Source: Gemmataceae bacterium
GTDB lineage: Bacteria > Planctomycetota > Planctomycetia > Gemmatales > Gemmataceae
Direction: 5' to 3'
Assembly: GCA_003136315.1 (NCBI GenBank)
Contig: PLDW01000501.1
Location: 26,721-66,756, forward strand
Length of the DNA stretch: 40,036 bases
Part shown: positions 31,960-40,036 of the stretch, in pieces
Position numbering within the stretch: the stretch's first letter is position 1
How the letters are laid out: every line of letters starts with the position of its first letter
The notes under the pieces: model-generated
Database searches by the model: none
Told to the model about the DNA's origin: nothing
The model's input: only the letters and a program-made list of their open reading frames with translations
Program-made: the position numbers and the translations under genes

Positions 31960-34653
31960 TCACTTCCTTGATGTCCCCACCCCCGGCACCGAGCAGAGGT
32001 GTTGAACGGGGTCGGTTCGACGGGGCATGAGGAGCTTCGCCACCAGGGCCGTCCAGCCGGTCTGGTGGGTCGCACCCAGCCCAGCTCCGGTGTCTCCGTG
32101 GAAGTACTCGGGGAACAACAGGTGGTCGCGGAAGTGCGGGTCGGTCTGATAGGTCGGGCAATTCCCGTGAACTGGCCTGCGGCCGTGCTCGTCCCGGAGG
32201 AAGATTTGAGCCAGTCGGGCCGACAGGTCATCCGCGATGGCTTCGAGTGTCCGCATCTGGCCCGACCCGGTCGGGTGTTCGACCAGGAAATCCCCGCCGT
32301 AATAGTGGTGGAATTTCTGAAGGCTCTCGATGAGCAGGTAGTTGACCGGGAACCAGATCGGTCCGCGCCAGTTCGAGTTCCCCCCGAACATCCACGAGTC
32401 CGACTCTCCGGGCACGTAATTGACAGTCAGCCTGTGCCCGTTGGCGGCGAGTGTGTAGGGGTGATCCTGGTGGTACTTTGAGAGCGCCCGAATCCCGTAG
32501 GGGGACAGGAACTCGGCCTCATCAAGCATCCGGCGCAGTAATTTTTTCATTCGGCTCCCGCGCAGGAGCGAGAGCAACCGTCGCTCCCCCAGTCCAGGCT
32601 CGCTCCACCGCGACACCAGATTGGCCAGGTCCGGACGGGAATTCAAGAACCACTCCATCCGTCGAGTGAAATCGGGCAATTGAGCCAAGATGTCTGGCTC
32701 CAGGGTTTCGACTGCGAAGAGCGGGATTAGTCCGACCATGGAACGAACCCGGAGGGTCACGGTTTTTCCGTCCGGCGTGTGAAGTTGGTCGTAGAAGAAT
32801 TCGTCCGTCTCATCCCAGAGCCCCTGGCCGCGGTTGCAGAAATCGGCCATCGCTTCGGCAATGTGGAGAAAGTGCTCGAAGAACTTGGATGCCAGATCCT
32901 CGTACACCCGGTTGCAGAGTGCCAATTCCAAAGCAATTCGGAGCATGTTCAGGGCGTACATGGCCATCCAGCCGGTCCCGTCTGACTGGTTGATAAACCC
33001 ACCCGTCGGGAGCGGCTTGCTGCGATCGAACACACCGATGTTGTCGAGCCCCAAAAAGCCACCCTGGAACAGGTTGCGACCCTGAGCGTCCTTCCGGTTC
33101 ACCCACCAGGTGAAGTTCAGCATGAGCTTGTGGAACATCCGCTCCAGGAAGGCGATGTCGCCACGGTCCCCCCGTGCTTTCCGGTCGATCTGGAACACTC
33201 GCCAGGTGGCCCAGGCGTGGACCGGCGGGTTGACGTCCGAGAAGTTCCACTCGTAGGCCGGCAACTGGCCGTTGGGGTGCATGTACCATTCCCGGGTCAT
33301 CAGCAACAATTGTTGCTTGGCGAACTCCGGGTCGATTGCTGCGAATGGGATCATGTGGAAAGCGAGATCCCACGCAGCGTACCACGGATACTCCCACTTG
33401 TCCGGCATCGAGATCACGTCGTCATTGGTCAGGTGGCCCCAGTCTCCATTGCGGATGTCTCCACGACCGGGTGGCGGCTTGGGTGGGGTGGGATCACCCT
33501 GGAGCCACTCTCGGACATCGAGCGAGTAGAATTGCTTGGTCCACAAGAGTCCGGCGATCGCCTGACGCTGGACTGCCCTGGCGTCCGGGTCAGTCATTCC
33601 CCGCTGGAGGCTGGCGTAGAACTCATCAGCGTCCTGCTGGCGGGCAGCAAACACGGCGGCAAAGTCCGAGAAGGGGTCGGGGATGTCCTGCCCGGAATTG
33701 GTCGGGGCAAGGTTCAGCCGGGCGCGGACGGTGAGGGCCTCACCAGGGGGGACCAGGGCTGTGAACCACCCGGCGGCCTTGGTGCCGGTCCGGGCCGGGT
33801 TGACTGCGGTCAACTTCCCGTCCACCACGTACTCGTGGAAGGCATCCTTGAAGTATCCCGTTTCGGAGGTCTTGAAGAGCTTTGGGGCGTTCGTCTCGTT
33901 TTCGCAGAAGAGCATCTCCGGGCGGCCATCGAGGTGAAACCGGAAGTCGAGCCAGGCCGGATGATGGAGGTGCAGTGCGTTTGGCCCGACCTGGCTGATC
34001 GCAGGCTTGGGAGTACCTGATTTCCAACTCCAGGTGTTCCGATACCAGGCATGGAGGAGCAGGTGAATCGGGGCCGGGTCAGGGCCGCGATTGTGGGCTG
34101 TCACCCGCATGAGGAGATCCATCGGGGCGGCCTTGGCGTACTCGACTTCGATGTCGAAATAGCGGCCGCCGTCGAAGACGCCGGTATCGATCAGCTCGAA
34201 TTCGGGCTCGTGGCGAGAGCGATGCTGATTCACATCGACCAGGCGTTCGTAGGGAAACGCTGCATGCGGGTACTTGTAGAGGAACTTCATGTACGAGTGG
34301 GTTGGGGTCGAATCGAGGTAGTGGTACACCTCTTTCACGTCTTCGCCGTGGTTCCCCTCGTCGTTCGTCAGCCCGAATAACCGCTCTTTCAGGAACGCAT
34401 CCTTTCCATTCCACAGGGCAACGGCCAGGCAGAGGCGCTGGCGGTCGTCGGACACTCCGGCGAGCCCATCTTCGCCCCAGCGGTAGGCCCGACTGCGGGC
34501 GTGTTCGTGCGGGAAGTACCTCCAGGCGTCGCCACCGGGACTGTAGTCCTCACGGACCGTCCCCCACTGCCGTTCGGCCAGGTAGGGACCCCACTTCTTC
34601 CACCACGCCCGGCCGTGCTCGGTCTCGCCGAGTCGCTGTCGTTCGACGCCCAT
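31960..34653 (-). CDS. GH63-like (MGH1-type) glucosidase
   Basis: 897 residues. It starts GVERQRLGETEHGRAWWKKWGPYLAERQWG, in parts the signature opening of long bacterial 'glucosidase' proteins. A beta-sandwich occupies roughly the first third (LLLHAWYRNTW). An (alpha/alpha)6 barrel follows, with YPWYAAWDLAFHMIPFA (the W-D acid residue region), an RREWY-like TREWYMHPNGQLPAYEW segment, and a C-terminal GDTGAGLGATHQTGWT. It should hydrolyse an alpha-linked glucoside in the cytoplasm, since no signal peptide is visible. ATG 34653 has AGGGGG upstream. The frame extends to 34788 but adds nothing typical. It converges with the HIT gene (29 bp apart) and stands alone otherwise. Confidence 0.9.
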   Translation of the reverse strand: MGVERQRLGETEHGRAWWKKWGPYLAERQWGTVREDYSPGGDAWRYFPHEHARSRAYRWGEDGLAGVSDDRQRLCLAVALWNGKDAFLKERLFGLTNDEGNHGEDVKEVYHYLDSTPTHSYMKFLYKYPHAAFPYERLVDVNQHRSRHEPEFELIDTGVFDGGRYFDIEVEYAKAAPMDLLMRVTAHNRGPDPAPIHLLLHAWYRNTWSWKSGTPKPAISQVGPNALHLHHPAWLDFRFHLDGRPEMLFCENETNAPKLFKTSETGYFKDAFHEYVVDGKLTAVNPARTGTKAAGWFTALVPPGEALTVRARLNLAPTNSGQDIPDPFSDFAAVFAARQQDADEFYASLQRGMTDPDARAVQRQAIAGLLWTKQFYSLDVREWLQGDPTPPKPPPGRGDIRNGDWGHLTNDDVISMPDKWEYPWYAAWDLAFHMIPFAAIDPEFAKQQLLLMTREWYMHPNGQLPAYEWNFSDVNPPVHAWATWRVFQIDRKARGDRGDIAFLERMFHKLMLNFTWWVNRKDAQGRNLFQGGFLGLDNIGVFDRSKPLPTGGFINQSDGTGWMAMYALNMLRIALELALCNRVYEDLASKFFEHFLHIAEAMADFCNRGQGLWDETDEFFYDQLHTPDGKTVTLRVRSMVGLIPLFAVETLEPDILAQLPDFTRRMEWFLNSRPDLANLVSRWSEPGLGERRLLSLLRGSRMKKLLRRMLDEAEFLSPYGIRALSKYHQDHPYTLAANGHRLTVNYVPGESDSWMFGGNSNWRGPIWFPVNYLLIESLQKFHHYYGGDFLVEHPTGSGQMRTLEAIADDLSARLAQIFLRDEHGRRPVHGNCPTYQTDPHFRDHLLFPEYFHGDTGAGLGATHQTGWTALVAKLLMPRRTDPVQHLCSVPGVGTSRK

Positions 34654-34899
34654 CACACCCCCTGCGACACATCCATCCGGAAAACCTGGATCGTAACCGG
34701 TCGGCGGGCAGCCCGCGCGGAGAATCCGGTGATTGAGAGGAAAGGTTTTCCGAGAAAGGCTGTTATAGCGAGAAGGCGGTGCCTCCAAACATCTCCGGCC
34801 GGCACCGTCGCCTGAACTTATAACAACATCATTGCACCCATCACTGTCCGCGAGTAAGATGCGAGGATCTGGTTAGAGTCCGCCTCGTGGAGGCTGCCC

Positions 34900-36135
34900 A
34901 TGAGCTACCAATTCCTTGTCCTCACTGGTCCGAAGGCTCGCCGGACCATCACGATTCAACCCGGACCAGACCGATTGATGGGGCGTAGCGAGAAGGCGTT
35001 CTACCAATTCCCGGATGACCCCCGAATCTCACGCTTCCACTGCGAGGTTCTGCTTGAGGGAGAACAGCCGACTGTGATCTGCCGAGGGGGCTCCAGCGGC
35101 ACCCTGGTCAACGGGAAACCGGTCACCCGTCACACCCTGAAACTTGGAGATGTCCTTCGCATCGGAGACACCGAACTTCGACTTGTGATGGGTGACTTCG
35201 CCCTCAAGGATGCACTCGGAGCCATCGACCCCAACGCCTCACTCCCGATCACTGCGGAACTCGCTCTCACTGAGGTGGAAGCGATCTCGGGAAAGACGCT
35301 GGCGCACTACGAAATCGGCCATGTGATCGGCCAGGGCCGCTGCGGGTTAGTCTTCCATGCCAACGACACAAAGGACAACCGGTCGGTCGGGCTGAAAGTG
35401 TTGCACCCGTCTTACTCCAAGGACGAGGAGATGATGCAGCGGTTCGTCCGGGGGATGAAGACGGCCATGCCGCTGCGGCATCCGAACCTGATCTCGATTT
35501 ATAGTGCTGGCAAGACGGGCGGATATTGTTGGATCGCAATGGAGTACATCGCTGGCGAATCCCTCAAGGAGGTGATTGCCCGGATCGGGGTCGCGAACAG
35601 GCTTGACTGGAAGAACGCATTCGGGATGACCCTGGAGATTGCCCGGGCATTGGAGTATGCCCACGGGCACGGCCTCGTCCACCGCAACGTGACCCCGACG
35701 AACATCATGCAGCAGGCCACCGATCAGGTCTGCAAGCTCAGCGATTTGATGCTGGCCAAGGCGCTGGAAGGGGCTGAGAACATCACCCGCCCGGGTGAGG
35801 TTCTCGGGGAGTTGGAGTATCTCTCACCCGAACGAACCCGTGGGGTCACGGAACTCGATGCCCGTTCGGACCTGTATGGCCTGGGCGCGACAGCCTACGC
35901 CCTGCTCACCGGCCGGCCACCGTTCGAGGGGGGGACGGTCATCGAGAAGTTCACCAAAATCCGCCAGCACGAGCCGGTTCGACCGACGAAGTACCAAAAG
36001 ACGATCTTGCCCGAGTTTGAGGGAATGATTCTGAAATTGCTTGCCAAGAAGCCCGAGGATCGCTACCAGTCCGCCAGCCATTTGATCCGCGATCTGAACC
36101 GAATTCTTGGCAAGGCGGCGTTGGTAAAAGAATGA
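34900..36135 (+). CDS. FHA-domain protein with a degenerate Ser/Thr kinase domain
   Basis: 411 residues. Residues 5-98 are an FHA domain, which binds phosphothreonine: G28-R29, SRFH at 44-47 and the N71-G72 loop are present. Residues 136-405 are a kinase fold. The glycine loop GQGRCG and beta3 Lys K166 (VGLKVL) are kept, but the alpha-C Glu position is Gly (RFVRGMK), the catalytic HRD Asp is N263 (HRNVTPTN), and DFG is replaced by D282-L-M. Those changes predict little or no phosphotransfer, so it is probably a pseudokinase scaffold or allosteric partner. The C-lobe is otherwise complete (LGELEYLSPE, DLYGLGATAYALLTG). ATG 34900 has GGAGG upstream. No membrane span is present. Confidence 0.92.
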   Translation: MSYQFLVLTGPKARRTITIQPGPDRLMGRSEKAFYQFPDDPRISRFHCEVLLEGEQPTVICRGGSSGTLVNGKPVTRHTLKLGDVLRIGDTELRLVMGDFALKDALGAIDPNASLPITAELALTEVEAISGKTLAHYEIGHVIGQGRCGLVFHANDTKDNRSVGLKVLHPSYSKDEEMMQRFVRGMKTAMPLRHPNLISIYSAGKTGGYCWIAMEYIAGESLKEVIARIGVANRLDWKNAFGMTLEIARALEYAHGHGLVHRNVTPTNIMQQATDQVCKLSDLMLAKALEGAENITRPGEVLGELEYLSPERTRGVTELDARSDLYGLGATAYALLTGRPPFEGGTVIEKFTKIRQHEPVRPTKYQKTILPEFEGMILKLLAKKPEDRYQSASHLIRDLNRILGKAALVKE

Positions 36136-36331
36136 ACCCGGCAAACGATGTTGCGATTGCTGACCCGTGATGGGGTTGGCGAGTTCTCCAGCGATAAACT
36201 GTGGAGGGAATGCAACATAAGTGTCTTTTGTCTGCTCACAATTTCGCTGCAACTGTTGCGTTAGTCGATGGGCGTGAACCGTCCCACCTGTCTGCTGCCT
36301 TTGTCGGGCCTGTTACAGAGCCGACTCCGCT

Positions 36332-37669
36332 TCACGGTTCCCGGACGATCTCGATCTTCCGACACCTTCTGAAAGTCCCGAGCAATCGCTCAATCCCCGC
36401 CGCGTAGTCCTGCTGCCGAGTGTTCCTGAGGGCTGGATAATGCAGGACCAGGATGCTCTCGCACTCACTGTTGCGGGGTTCGAGCAAGAACCGAATGTCT
36501 CGTCTCAACACATTATCGAGTTTATGATTATCGGGCTCGACCAGGAATGTCATGTGAGTTGCCTTTCCCCTTTTCCAGAGACGGACCAGGAAATTCCAGA
36601 GACGGACCAGGAAATGACCTCCATCTGGGTCCCAGAACTCGGCTAGATGGCGCATAATGAGACATGTGCCCCAGTTGTGGTGCTGGAAGCGTACGGTGGG
36701 TTTCTGCCCCGGTTTTCTCTGGCCGGTGATCCATGTATCGATTAGTAGGCAGGAGGACATGCCACGGGTGAGATGGTATTCCTTCAGGGCAACAGCATTC
36801 ACTTTCGTGCCGGGGGGAGGCTTGGTTAAGAACTCCTCGCCAGCAGGCGAAAGGGGGAGGATGATCGAGACACTAATGGGCATCCAGACCTCGCCCGGGG
36901 ACTGCCGGTCGAGGATGAGAAACGACTTGATCTTGTTCCGATGGTCATCCCAAGGGATGTCGTCGCGGGTCGCCGTCCACTGGCACCACGTCTCGTACAA
37001 CTCACGGCGTTTGTCGCCCAACAACCCAGGGTGCGCGTCGCAAATCTCGATCTCTTGGTCCGAGAATCGCACGAACGGCTCAAGATCCTCGCGCCTCCGA
37101 ACTGCCCGGTAACGAAAACGGAAACCCTCCGTGTTGGTCGCGCGGGGTGGCAGGGAGAAGACCTGGAGCCCGACGTCACCCGTAGGCAGTTCGCCGAAGT
37201 GTTCTTCGATCTTGGGGATGAGCTTATCCACCGTATCCCTAACCCGCTCTGGGTCGGCCGAACAGTCGCAGCCTTGCCAAGAACAGAGTGGCCGCAGTGA
37301 CTCGGGCAGCCCCTGTGGGTCCGGCATTTTCGCTGGATCTACGAGGACCGGGAGAATGCAGACCAGAGGAGCCTGGCCAGGCCCGGTCGAGGCGTTGCGC
37401 CGCAGCACCGTCTCGACTTCGCGCCGGACCCAATCCTTCTCATCGTGCAAGCGAGGGTCGCCATGCCATGTAACGTCAATCACAGGAATCAAGACTTCGC
37501 ACGCTTCCAACTCGCCTCTGATCTTACGGTCCCATTCATTGCCCGCTTCAATCCCCTGGCGGTCAAAGAACACATGGCAACCGCCAAACTGTTTTTTCAG
37601 AATGACGGCGATTTCTCGGGCAATCTCCCTGCTGGGAGACCGACGATAGCTGACAAAAATGCGTGCCAT
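36332..37669 (-). CDS. TIR-domain protein with an unassigned C-terminal domain
   Basis: 445 residues. Residues 1-155 are a TIR domain: RIFVSYRR at 3-10, VFFDRQGIEAGNEWDRKI at 33-50, and DWVRREVE, giving a WxxxE pair W80 and E84 (the candidate catalytic Glu of NAD+-cleaving TIRs). Bacterial TIRs often act in anti-phage defence by consuming NAD+ or making cyclic ADP-ribose signals. Residues 170-440 form a second domain that I cannot assign. Its strands (SFLILDRQS, ISVSIILPLS, LLIDTWI) resemble an acetyltransferase-like core, but this is weak. A 7-residue duplication, FLVRLWN then FLVRLWK, lies in it. ATG 37669 has AGGA upstream. It is divergent from the PARG-like gene. Confidence 0.87.
   Translation of the reverse strand: MARIFVSYRRSPSREIAREIAVILKKQFGGCHVFFDRQGIEAGNEWDRKIRGELEACEVLIPVIDVTWHGDPRLHDEKDWVRREVETVLRRNASTGPGQAPLVCILPVLVDPAKMPDPQGLPESLRPLCSWQGCDCSADPERVRDTVDKLIPKIEEHFGELPTGDVGLQVFSLPPRATNTEGFRFRYRAVRRREDLEPFVRFSDQEIEICDAHPGLLGDKRRELYETWCQWTATRDDIPWDDHRNKIKSFLILDRQSPGEVWMPISVSIILPLSPAGEEFLTKPPPGTKVNAVALKEYHLTRGMSSCLLIDTWITGQRKPGQKPTVRFQHHNWGTCLIMRHLAEFWDPDGGHFLVRLWNFLVRLWKRGKATHMTFLVEPDNHKLDNVLRRDIRFLLEPRNSECESILVLHYPALRNTRQQDYAAGIERLLGTFRRCRKIEIVREP
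36573..36614. repeat. 21-bp in-frame tandem duplication
   Basis: Two exact copies of 21 bases lie back to back (36573-36593 and 36594-36614). They duplicate seven codons of the TIR protein (FLVRLWN / FLVRLWK) without disrupting its frame. Confidence 0.9.
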
Positions 37670-38192
37670 GAGTGGAATCCTTAGCGGACCTTGGAAGGGA
37701 ATGCACCCCCGATGGCCTTGACAAAAAGCAACACGCGTCAGTGCCGATCAGGCCAGAACGGATTACGATACCAGGAGACTCGGCCGGTGACTTTGCAAGC
37801 CTGTCGCCGAGTGTTGCTAGAGTGACTACGCTGAACGCTGACCATTGGATTGTTTTTTTCAGCCGAATTCATGGATCGCGCCGCTTGGCCGATTGCTCCC
37901 GCCCCGAGCGTTTTCCGGATTTGGGAGCGGCCGATTGCGGCAGGGCGAACTCGCCAAAAACCACTGCGATTTCAGGGATTTCTCGATCCAAATGGGGTGA
38001 GTTTTCCATTGAAATCTTAGCTAAGATTCAGGATTGCCTGGATAATCAGGCATTGTTCTAGAGAGATTTCATGCGTTTGCCCTGATTGCGGTCGGTGGCC
38101 CTTGGACTGGCGCACTGGCCGGCCCTGGTGATGTTTGGAATGGTGTATCGATCGTTCGATCGGGATCGCCTTGTGCCGGGCTGGGTGGCTGG
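37670..38192. other. Gene-poor spacer between TIR and PARG-like genes
   Basis: Together with 38193-38502 this forms an 833-bp stretch with no secure gene. It includes less GC-rich patches, for example about 37830-37870 and 38000-38060. One 129-residue frame (37672-38061) has no protein-like pattern. Promoters for the two divergent genes should lie here. Confidence 0.4.
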
Positions 38193-38390
38193 GTGGCATC
38201 CTCCGAACCCGAACTTCGGGAGGAGTATGTAGTCATTCCATTTAATCGTCGTTTGAGACGAGAAGAGGAGGTGTTAACCGATTTATTACGGCTTGTTCGT
38301 GAGACTGGCTCTGCCCTCGAACGAACGGGCACGCTTTCACCACTGAAGTGGGCCACCACCAAAATCCGACTGTCTCGATACCCCATCTGA
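38193..38390 (+). CDS. Possible small gene or gene remnant, 65 residues
   Basis: Starting with GTG 38193, it reads ASSEPELREEYVVIPFNRR and then a charged helix (REEEVLTDLLRLVRETG). Codons in the middle are AT-richer than in neighbouring genes (TTT AAT, TTG AGA, TTA), which may indicate transferred DNA. No ribosome site is clear and no family is recognised. It ends 112 bp before the PARG-like gene on the same strand. It could equally be a chance frame. Confidence 0.33.
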   Translation: MASSEPELREEYVVIPFNRRLRREEEVLTDLLRLVRETGSALERTGTLSPLKWATTKIRLSRYPI

Positions 38391-38502
38391 CCGCATGCCG
38401 ATGTGTCCGGCTCCTGCCGTATTTCTCCTGACCCACCAGCGCCATCCCCGAACCGCTGCCTCGGTCCCTGTGTCTACCCCATCAGACTCCCGACCCGAGG
38501 AC

Positions 38503-39339
38503 ATGCCCTTGTCACCCAGTCGTAGCCACGCTGCCCGGATTGCCCAGGACACGGTCGATATCGTCGCCGCCGGACGATACTCGAACCCGGCGGGTCGGAC
38601 CGTTCACATTCGTCACCTCGTCGACGCCGCCCGGGATGGGACCGTGTCCTACCCGCCGGATGCCAACCTCCCAAAGATCGTCACGTCGGACCGCGAGACT
38701 CGGTTCGAGGTGGTTCCCGAAACAACCCTGGCTGCGGCCTGGCGGCTGGTCGGGGAGGGGCACCGGGTGGTCGCTCTGAACTTCGCTTCGGCCCGTCATC
38801 CGGGCGGCGGGTTCCTCAACGGAGCCCGTGCGCAGGAAGAATCGCTCTGCCGCGCCAGTGGTTTGTACCGGTGCATAAACGGGAACCCGATGTACGCTCA
38901 CCACGCTCCGATGCCGGGCGGGATGTACACGAATTACGCGATTTACTGCCCCGAAGTGCCCGTCATCAAGGACGACGACGGCACGCTTTTGGATGAGCCC
39001 TACCTGTGCAGTTTCATCACGTCGCCCGCGGTGAATGCGGGGGCCATCCGGGATCGGGAGCGAGGACTGGTTGCAGGGGAGATGGAGCGACGGGTCGACA
39101 AAGTGCTGGCGATTGCAGCCGGTCACGGTCACGATGCGGCGGTGCTCGGGGCCTGGGGTTGCGGCGTGTTCAAGAATGACCCGGGGATGGTCGCCGACCT
39201 CTTCCGCTCGGCCCTGGTCACGCGGTTTGCGGGCGTCTTTCCCCGGGTGGTGTTTGCCGTTTACGATTCGTCGGCCGATGCTCACGTGTTCGGGGCGTTC
39301 CGGGACCGGTTCGGGGCCGCTAGCGAACTGCCAGGGTGA
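38503..39339 (+). CDS. Bacterial-type poly(ADP-ribose) glycohydrolase-like protein (TIGR02452/DUF2263)
   Basis: 278 residues. The PARG signature GGG-x7-QEE is complete: GGG at 101-103 and QEE at 111-113, followed by S-L-C-R. The macrodomain-like fold ends with GAWGCGVFKNDP (about 217-228). Proteins of this family hydrolyse ADP-ribose polymers or remove ADP-ribose; E112/E113 would be catalytic. The TIGR02452 layout (DTxxIxxAGxY start, Y-T-N-Y-A-I-Y-C-P) is clear. ATG 38503 has GAGG upstream; the frame is open to 38395, but that part is outside the family. It is divergent from the TIR gene and its end overlaps the Uma2 gene by 20 bp (convergent). Confidence 0.92.
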   Translation: MPLSPSRSHAARIAQDTVDIVAAGRYSNPAGRTVHIRHLVDAARDGTVSYPPDANLPKIVTSDRETRFEVVPETTLAAAWRLVGEGHRVVALNFASARHPGGGFLNGARAQEESLCRASGLYRCINGNPMYAHHAPMPGGMYTNYAIYCPEVPVIKDDDGTLLDEPYLCSFITSPAVNAGAIRDRERGLVAGEMERRVDKVLAIAAGHGHDAAVLGAWGCGVFKNDPGMVADLFRSALVTRFAGVFPRVVFAVYDSSADAHVFGAFRDRFGAASELPG

Positions 39340-39985
39340 ACTCCGGGTTCCCCTGCGGGTCGGCCGCCCGTATCAGGCGGAACTCCTTGCCAAATACGGC
39401 CGACTTGACCCACCCGTCTTGCTCGCGGGTGCGGGTGTATTTCTTGGCCGCGCGTCGGAAGACCGTGAACTCGATCTCCTTCCCGCGGGCATCGACGACC
39501 CAGTATTCCGGGATTCCCGCCGCCCAGTACGCCTCGACGAGTATCTGATTGTCCTTCTTCTCTGAGCTGTCGCTGACGACCTCCAGGACCATGTCCGGAG
39601 TCCCTTCCAGTTCGACAAACCCGCCGTCTTTCCCCGCGACCAGTCGGATTCGGTCGGACGCCAGGGTGGCTGCGGAAAGGAAGATCGCGTCCGGGTTCCC
39701 CGACAGACCGGTGTCCGGGTGGGTCAACAGGGCACCGTCGGGCAGGAGCCGTCCCAACTTCGCAGCCTTCACGAGGCCCCGCAACACGGTGGTGATTTCC
39801 CCTTTCAAGTCGACATGGGTGAAGATCTGCTCCTTGCTCATGTCGACCCAGACCTCACCATTGAGGAACCATGTCCTGGCTTTCTCGGGGAGGCCCCCGA
39901 CATCCAACCAGTGGCGGAACGTATCAACGCCCTTGACCCACTCGGGAATCGAGACGACACCAGTGTCTGCGACAACTGTCGCCAT
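39320..39985 (-). CDS. Uma2-family (DUF820) putative endonuclease
   Basis: 221 residues. This family has a PD-(D/E)XK-type core and is present in many copies in planctomycetes and cyanobacteria; the role is not established. Visible core: D99 in NPDAIF, PDMVLEVVS with E135, and K144 in a charged SSEKKDN segment, then WAAGIPEYWVVD. The active-site residues are therefore kept. The C-terminal part is beta-rich (EFTVFRRAAKKYTRT). ATG 39985 has AAGGA upstream. The last 20 bases overlap the end of the PARG-like gene on the opposite strand. Confidence 0.9.
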   Translation of the reverse strand: MATVVADTGVVSIPEWVKGVDTFRHWLDVGGLPEKARTWFLNGEVWVDMSKEQIFTHVDLKGEITTVLRGLVKAAKLGRLLPDGALLTHPDTGLSGNPDAIFLSAATLASDRIRLVAGKDGGFVELEGTPDMVLEVVSDSSEKKDNQILVEAYWAAGIPEYWVVDARGKEIEFTVFRRAAKKYTRTREQDGWVKSAVFGKEFRLIRAADPQGNPEFTLAVR

Positions 39986-40016
39986 CAGATCCTTTCACTT
40001 TCGAGCCAAATCACTT

Positions 40017-40036
40017 GGGCGTAACCGGTCGGGCTC
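40017..40036. repeat. Terminal repeat of another family A element
   Basis: GGGCGTAACCGGTCGGGCTC closely matches the terminal repeats at 10798-10817, 11016-11035 and 91-110. The window ends exactly at the end of this 20-base match, so the element presumably continues outside. It lies 31 bases upstream of the Uma2 start. Confidence 0.75.

Noticed and set aside
37672-38061. A 129-residue plus-strand frame after the TIR gene start
   Set aside because: Mixed composition, no ribosome site, no motif and weak codon bias. It is probably non-coding.
1-40036. CRISPR arrays, rRNA and complete insertion sequences
   Set aside because: No regularly spaced direct repeats, ribosomal RNA core sequences or transposase motifs were found on either strand.

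Overview
The window looks like a chromosomal segment of a GC-rich planctomycete, most probably of the Gemmata type (family Gemmataceae). I infer this from gene content, not from a database match. The signs are an ECF sigma factor overlapping a Ser/Thr kinase gene, a very large kinase-TPR protein, an FHA-kinase, a secreted protein with a planctomycete-like LEQLD-x-R-xx-P start, a PEP-CTERM-like protein, a Uma2-family nuclease, and dispersed palindromic intergenic repeats. No rRNA, tRNA, CRISPR array or complete insertion sequence was seen.

Layout. 1-110 is the end of a dispersed repeat. 127-2421 (-) is a secreted glycoside hydrolase family 2 enzyme. 2593-2750 is a palindromic repeat. 2877-4508 (+) is serA, followed by a small DUF3307-type membrane protein. 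5181-10223 (-) is a 1680-residue kinase-TPR receptor. 10224-11120 has no gene but holds a 27-bp perfect inverted repeat and a complete 238-bp MITE-like element. 11121-12251 (-) is an M24-fold protein that has lost its metal ligands. 12583-16365 (+) is a sigma factor / kinase / secreted-protein cluster. 16458-19410 holds small uncharacterised genes. 19686-24516 (-) carries a PEP-CTERM-like protein and a Pls/PosA-type single-module NRPS. 25205-26569 (+) is a secreted protein with two similar halves.

26574-27449 is an SMR-family exporter gene bracketed by a nearly identical 44-bp inverted repeat. 27558-31177 (-) holds a small membrane protein, fabF, acpP, fabD and rpmF. This resembles the classical rpmF-plsX-fabH-fabD-fabG-acpP-fabF order, with gene-less gaps where plsX-fabH and fabG would sit. 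After it come a HIT-family protein (+), an 897-residue GH63-like glucosidase (-), an FHA-pseudokinase (+), a TIR-domain protein (-), a bacterial-type poly(ADP-ribose) glycohydrolase-like protein (+) and a Uma2-family protein (-). The window ends in the terminal repeat of another copy of the dispersed element.

How genes work together. acpP and fabF overlap by 4 bp (GTGA), so the fatty-acid genes are probably translationally coupled. The sigma factor and its kinase overlap in the same way and form a one-locus signalling unit. The TIR protein (predicted NAD+ consumer) and the PARG-like protein (predicted ADP-ribose chemistry) are divergent neighbours across an 833-bp stretch with no secure gene. 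They are the most suggestive candidate for an undescribed functional pair, but the link is only inferred from proximity and chemistry.
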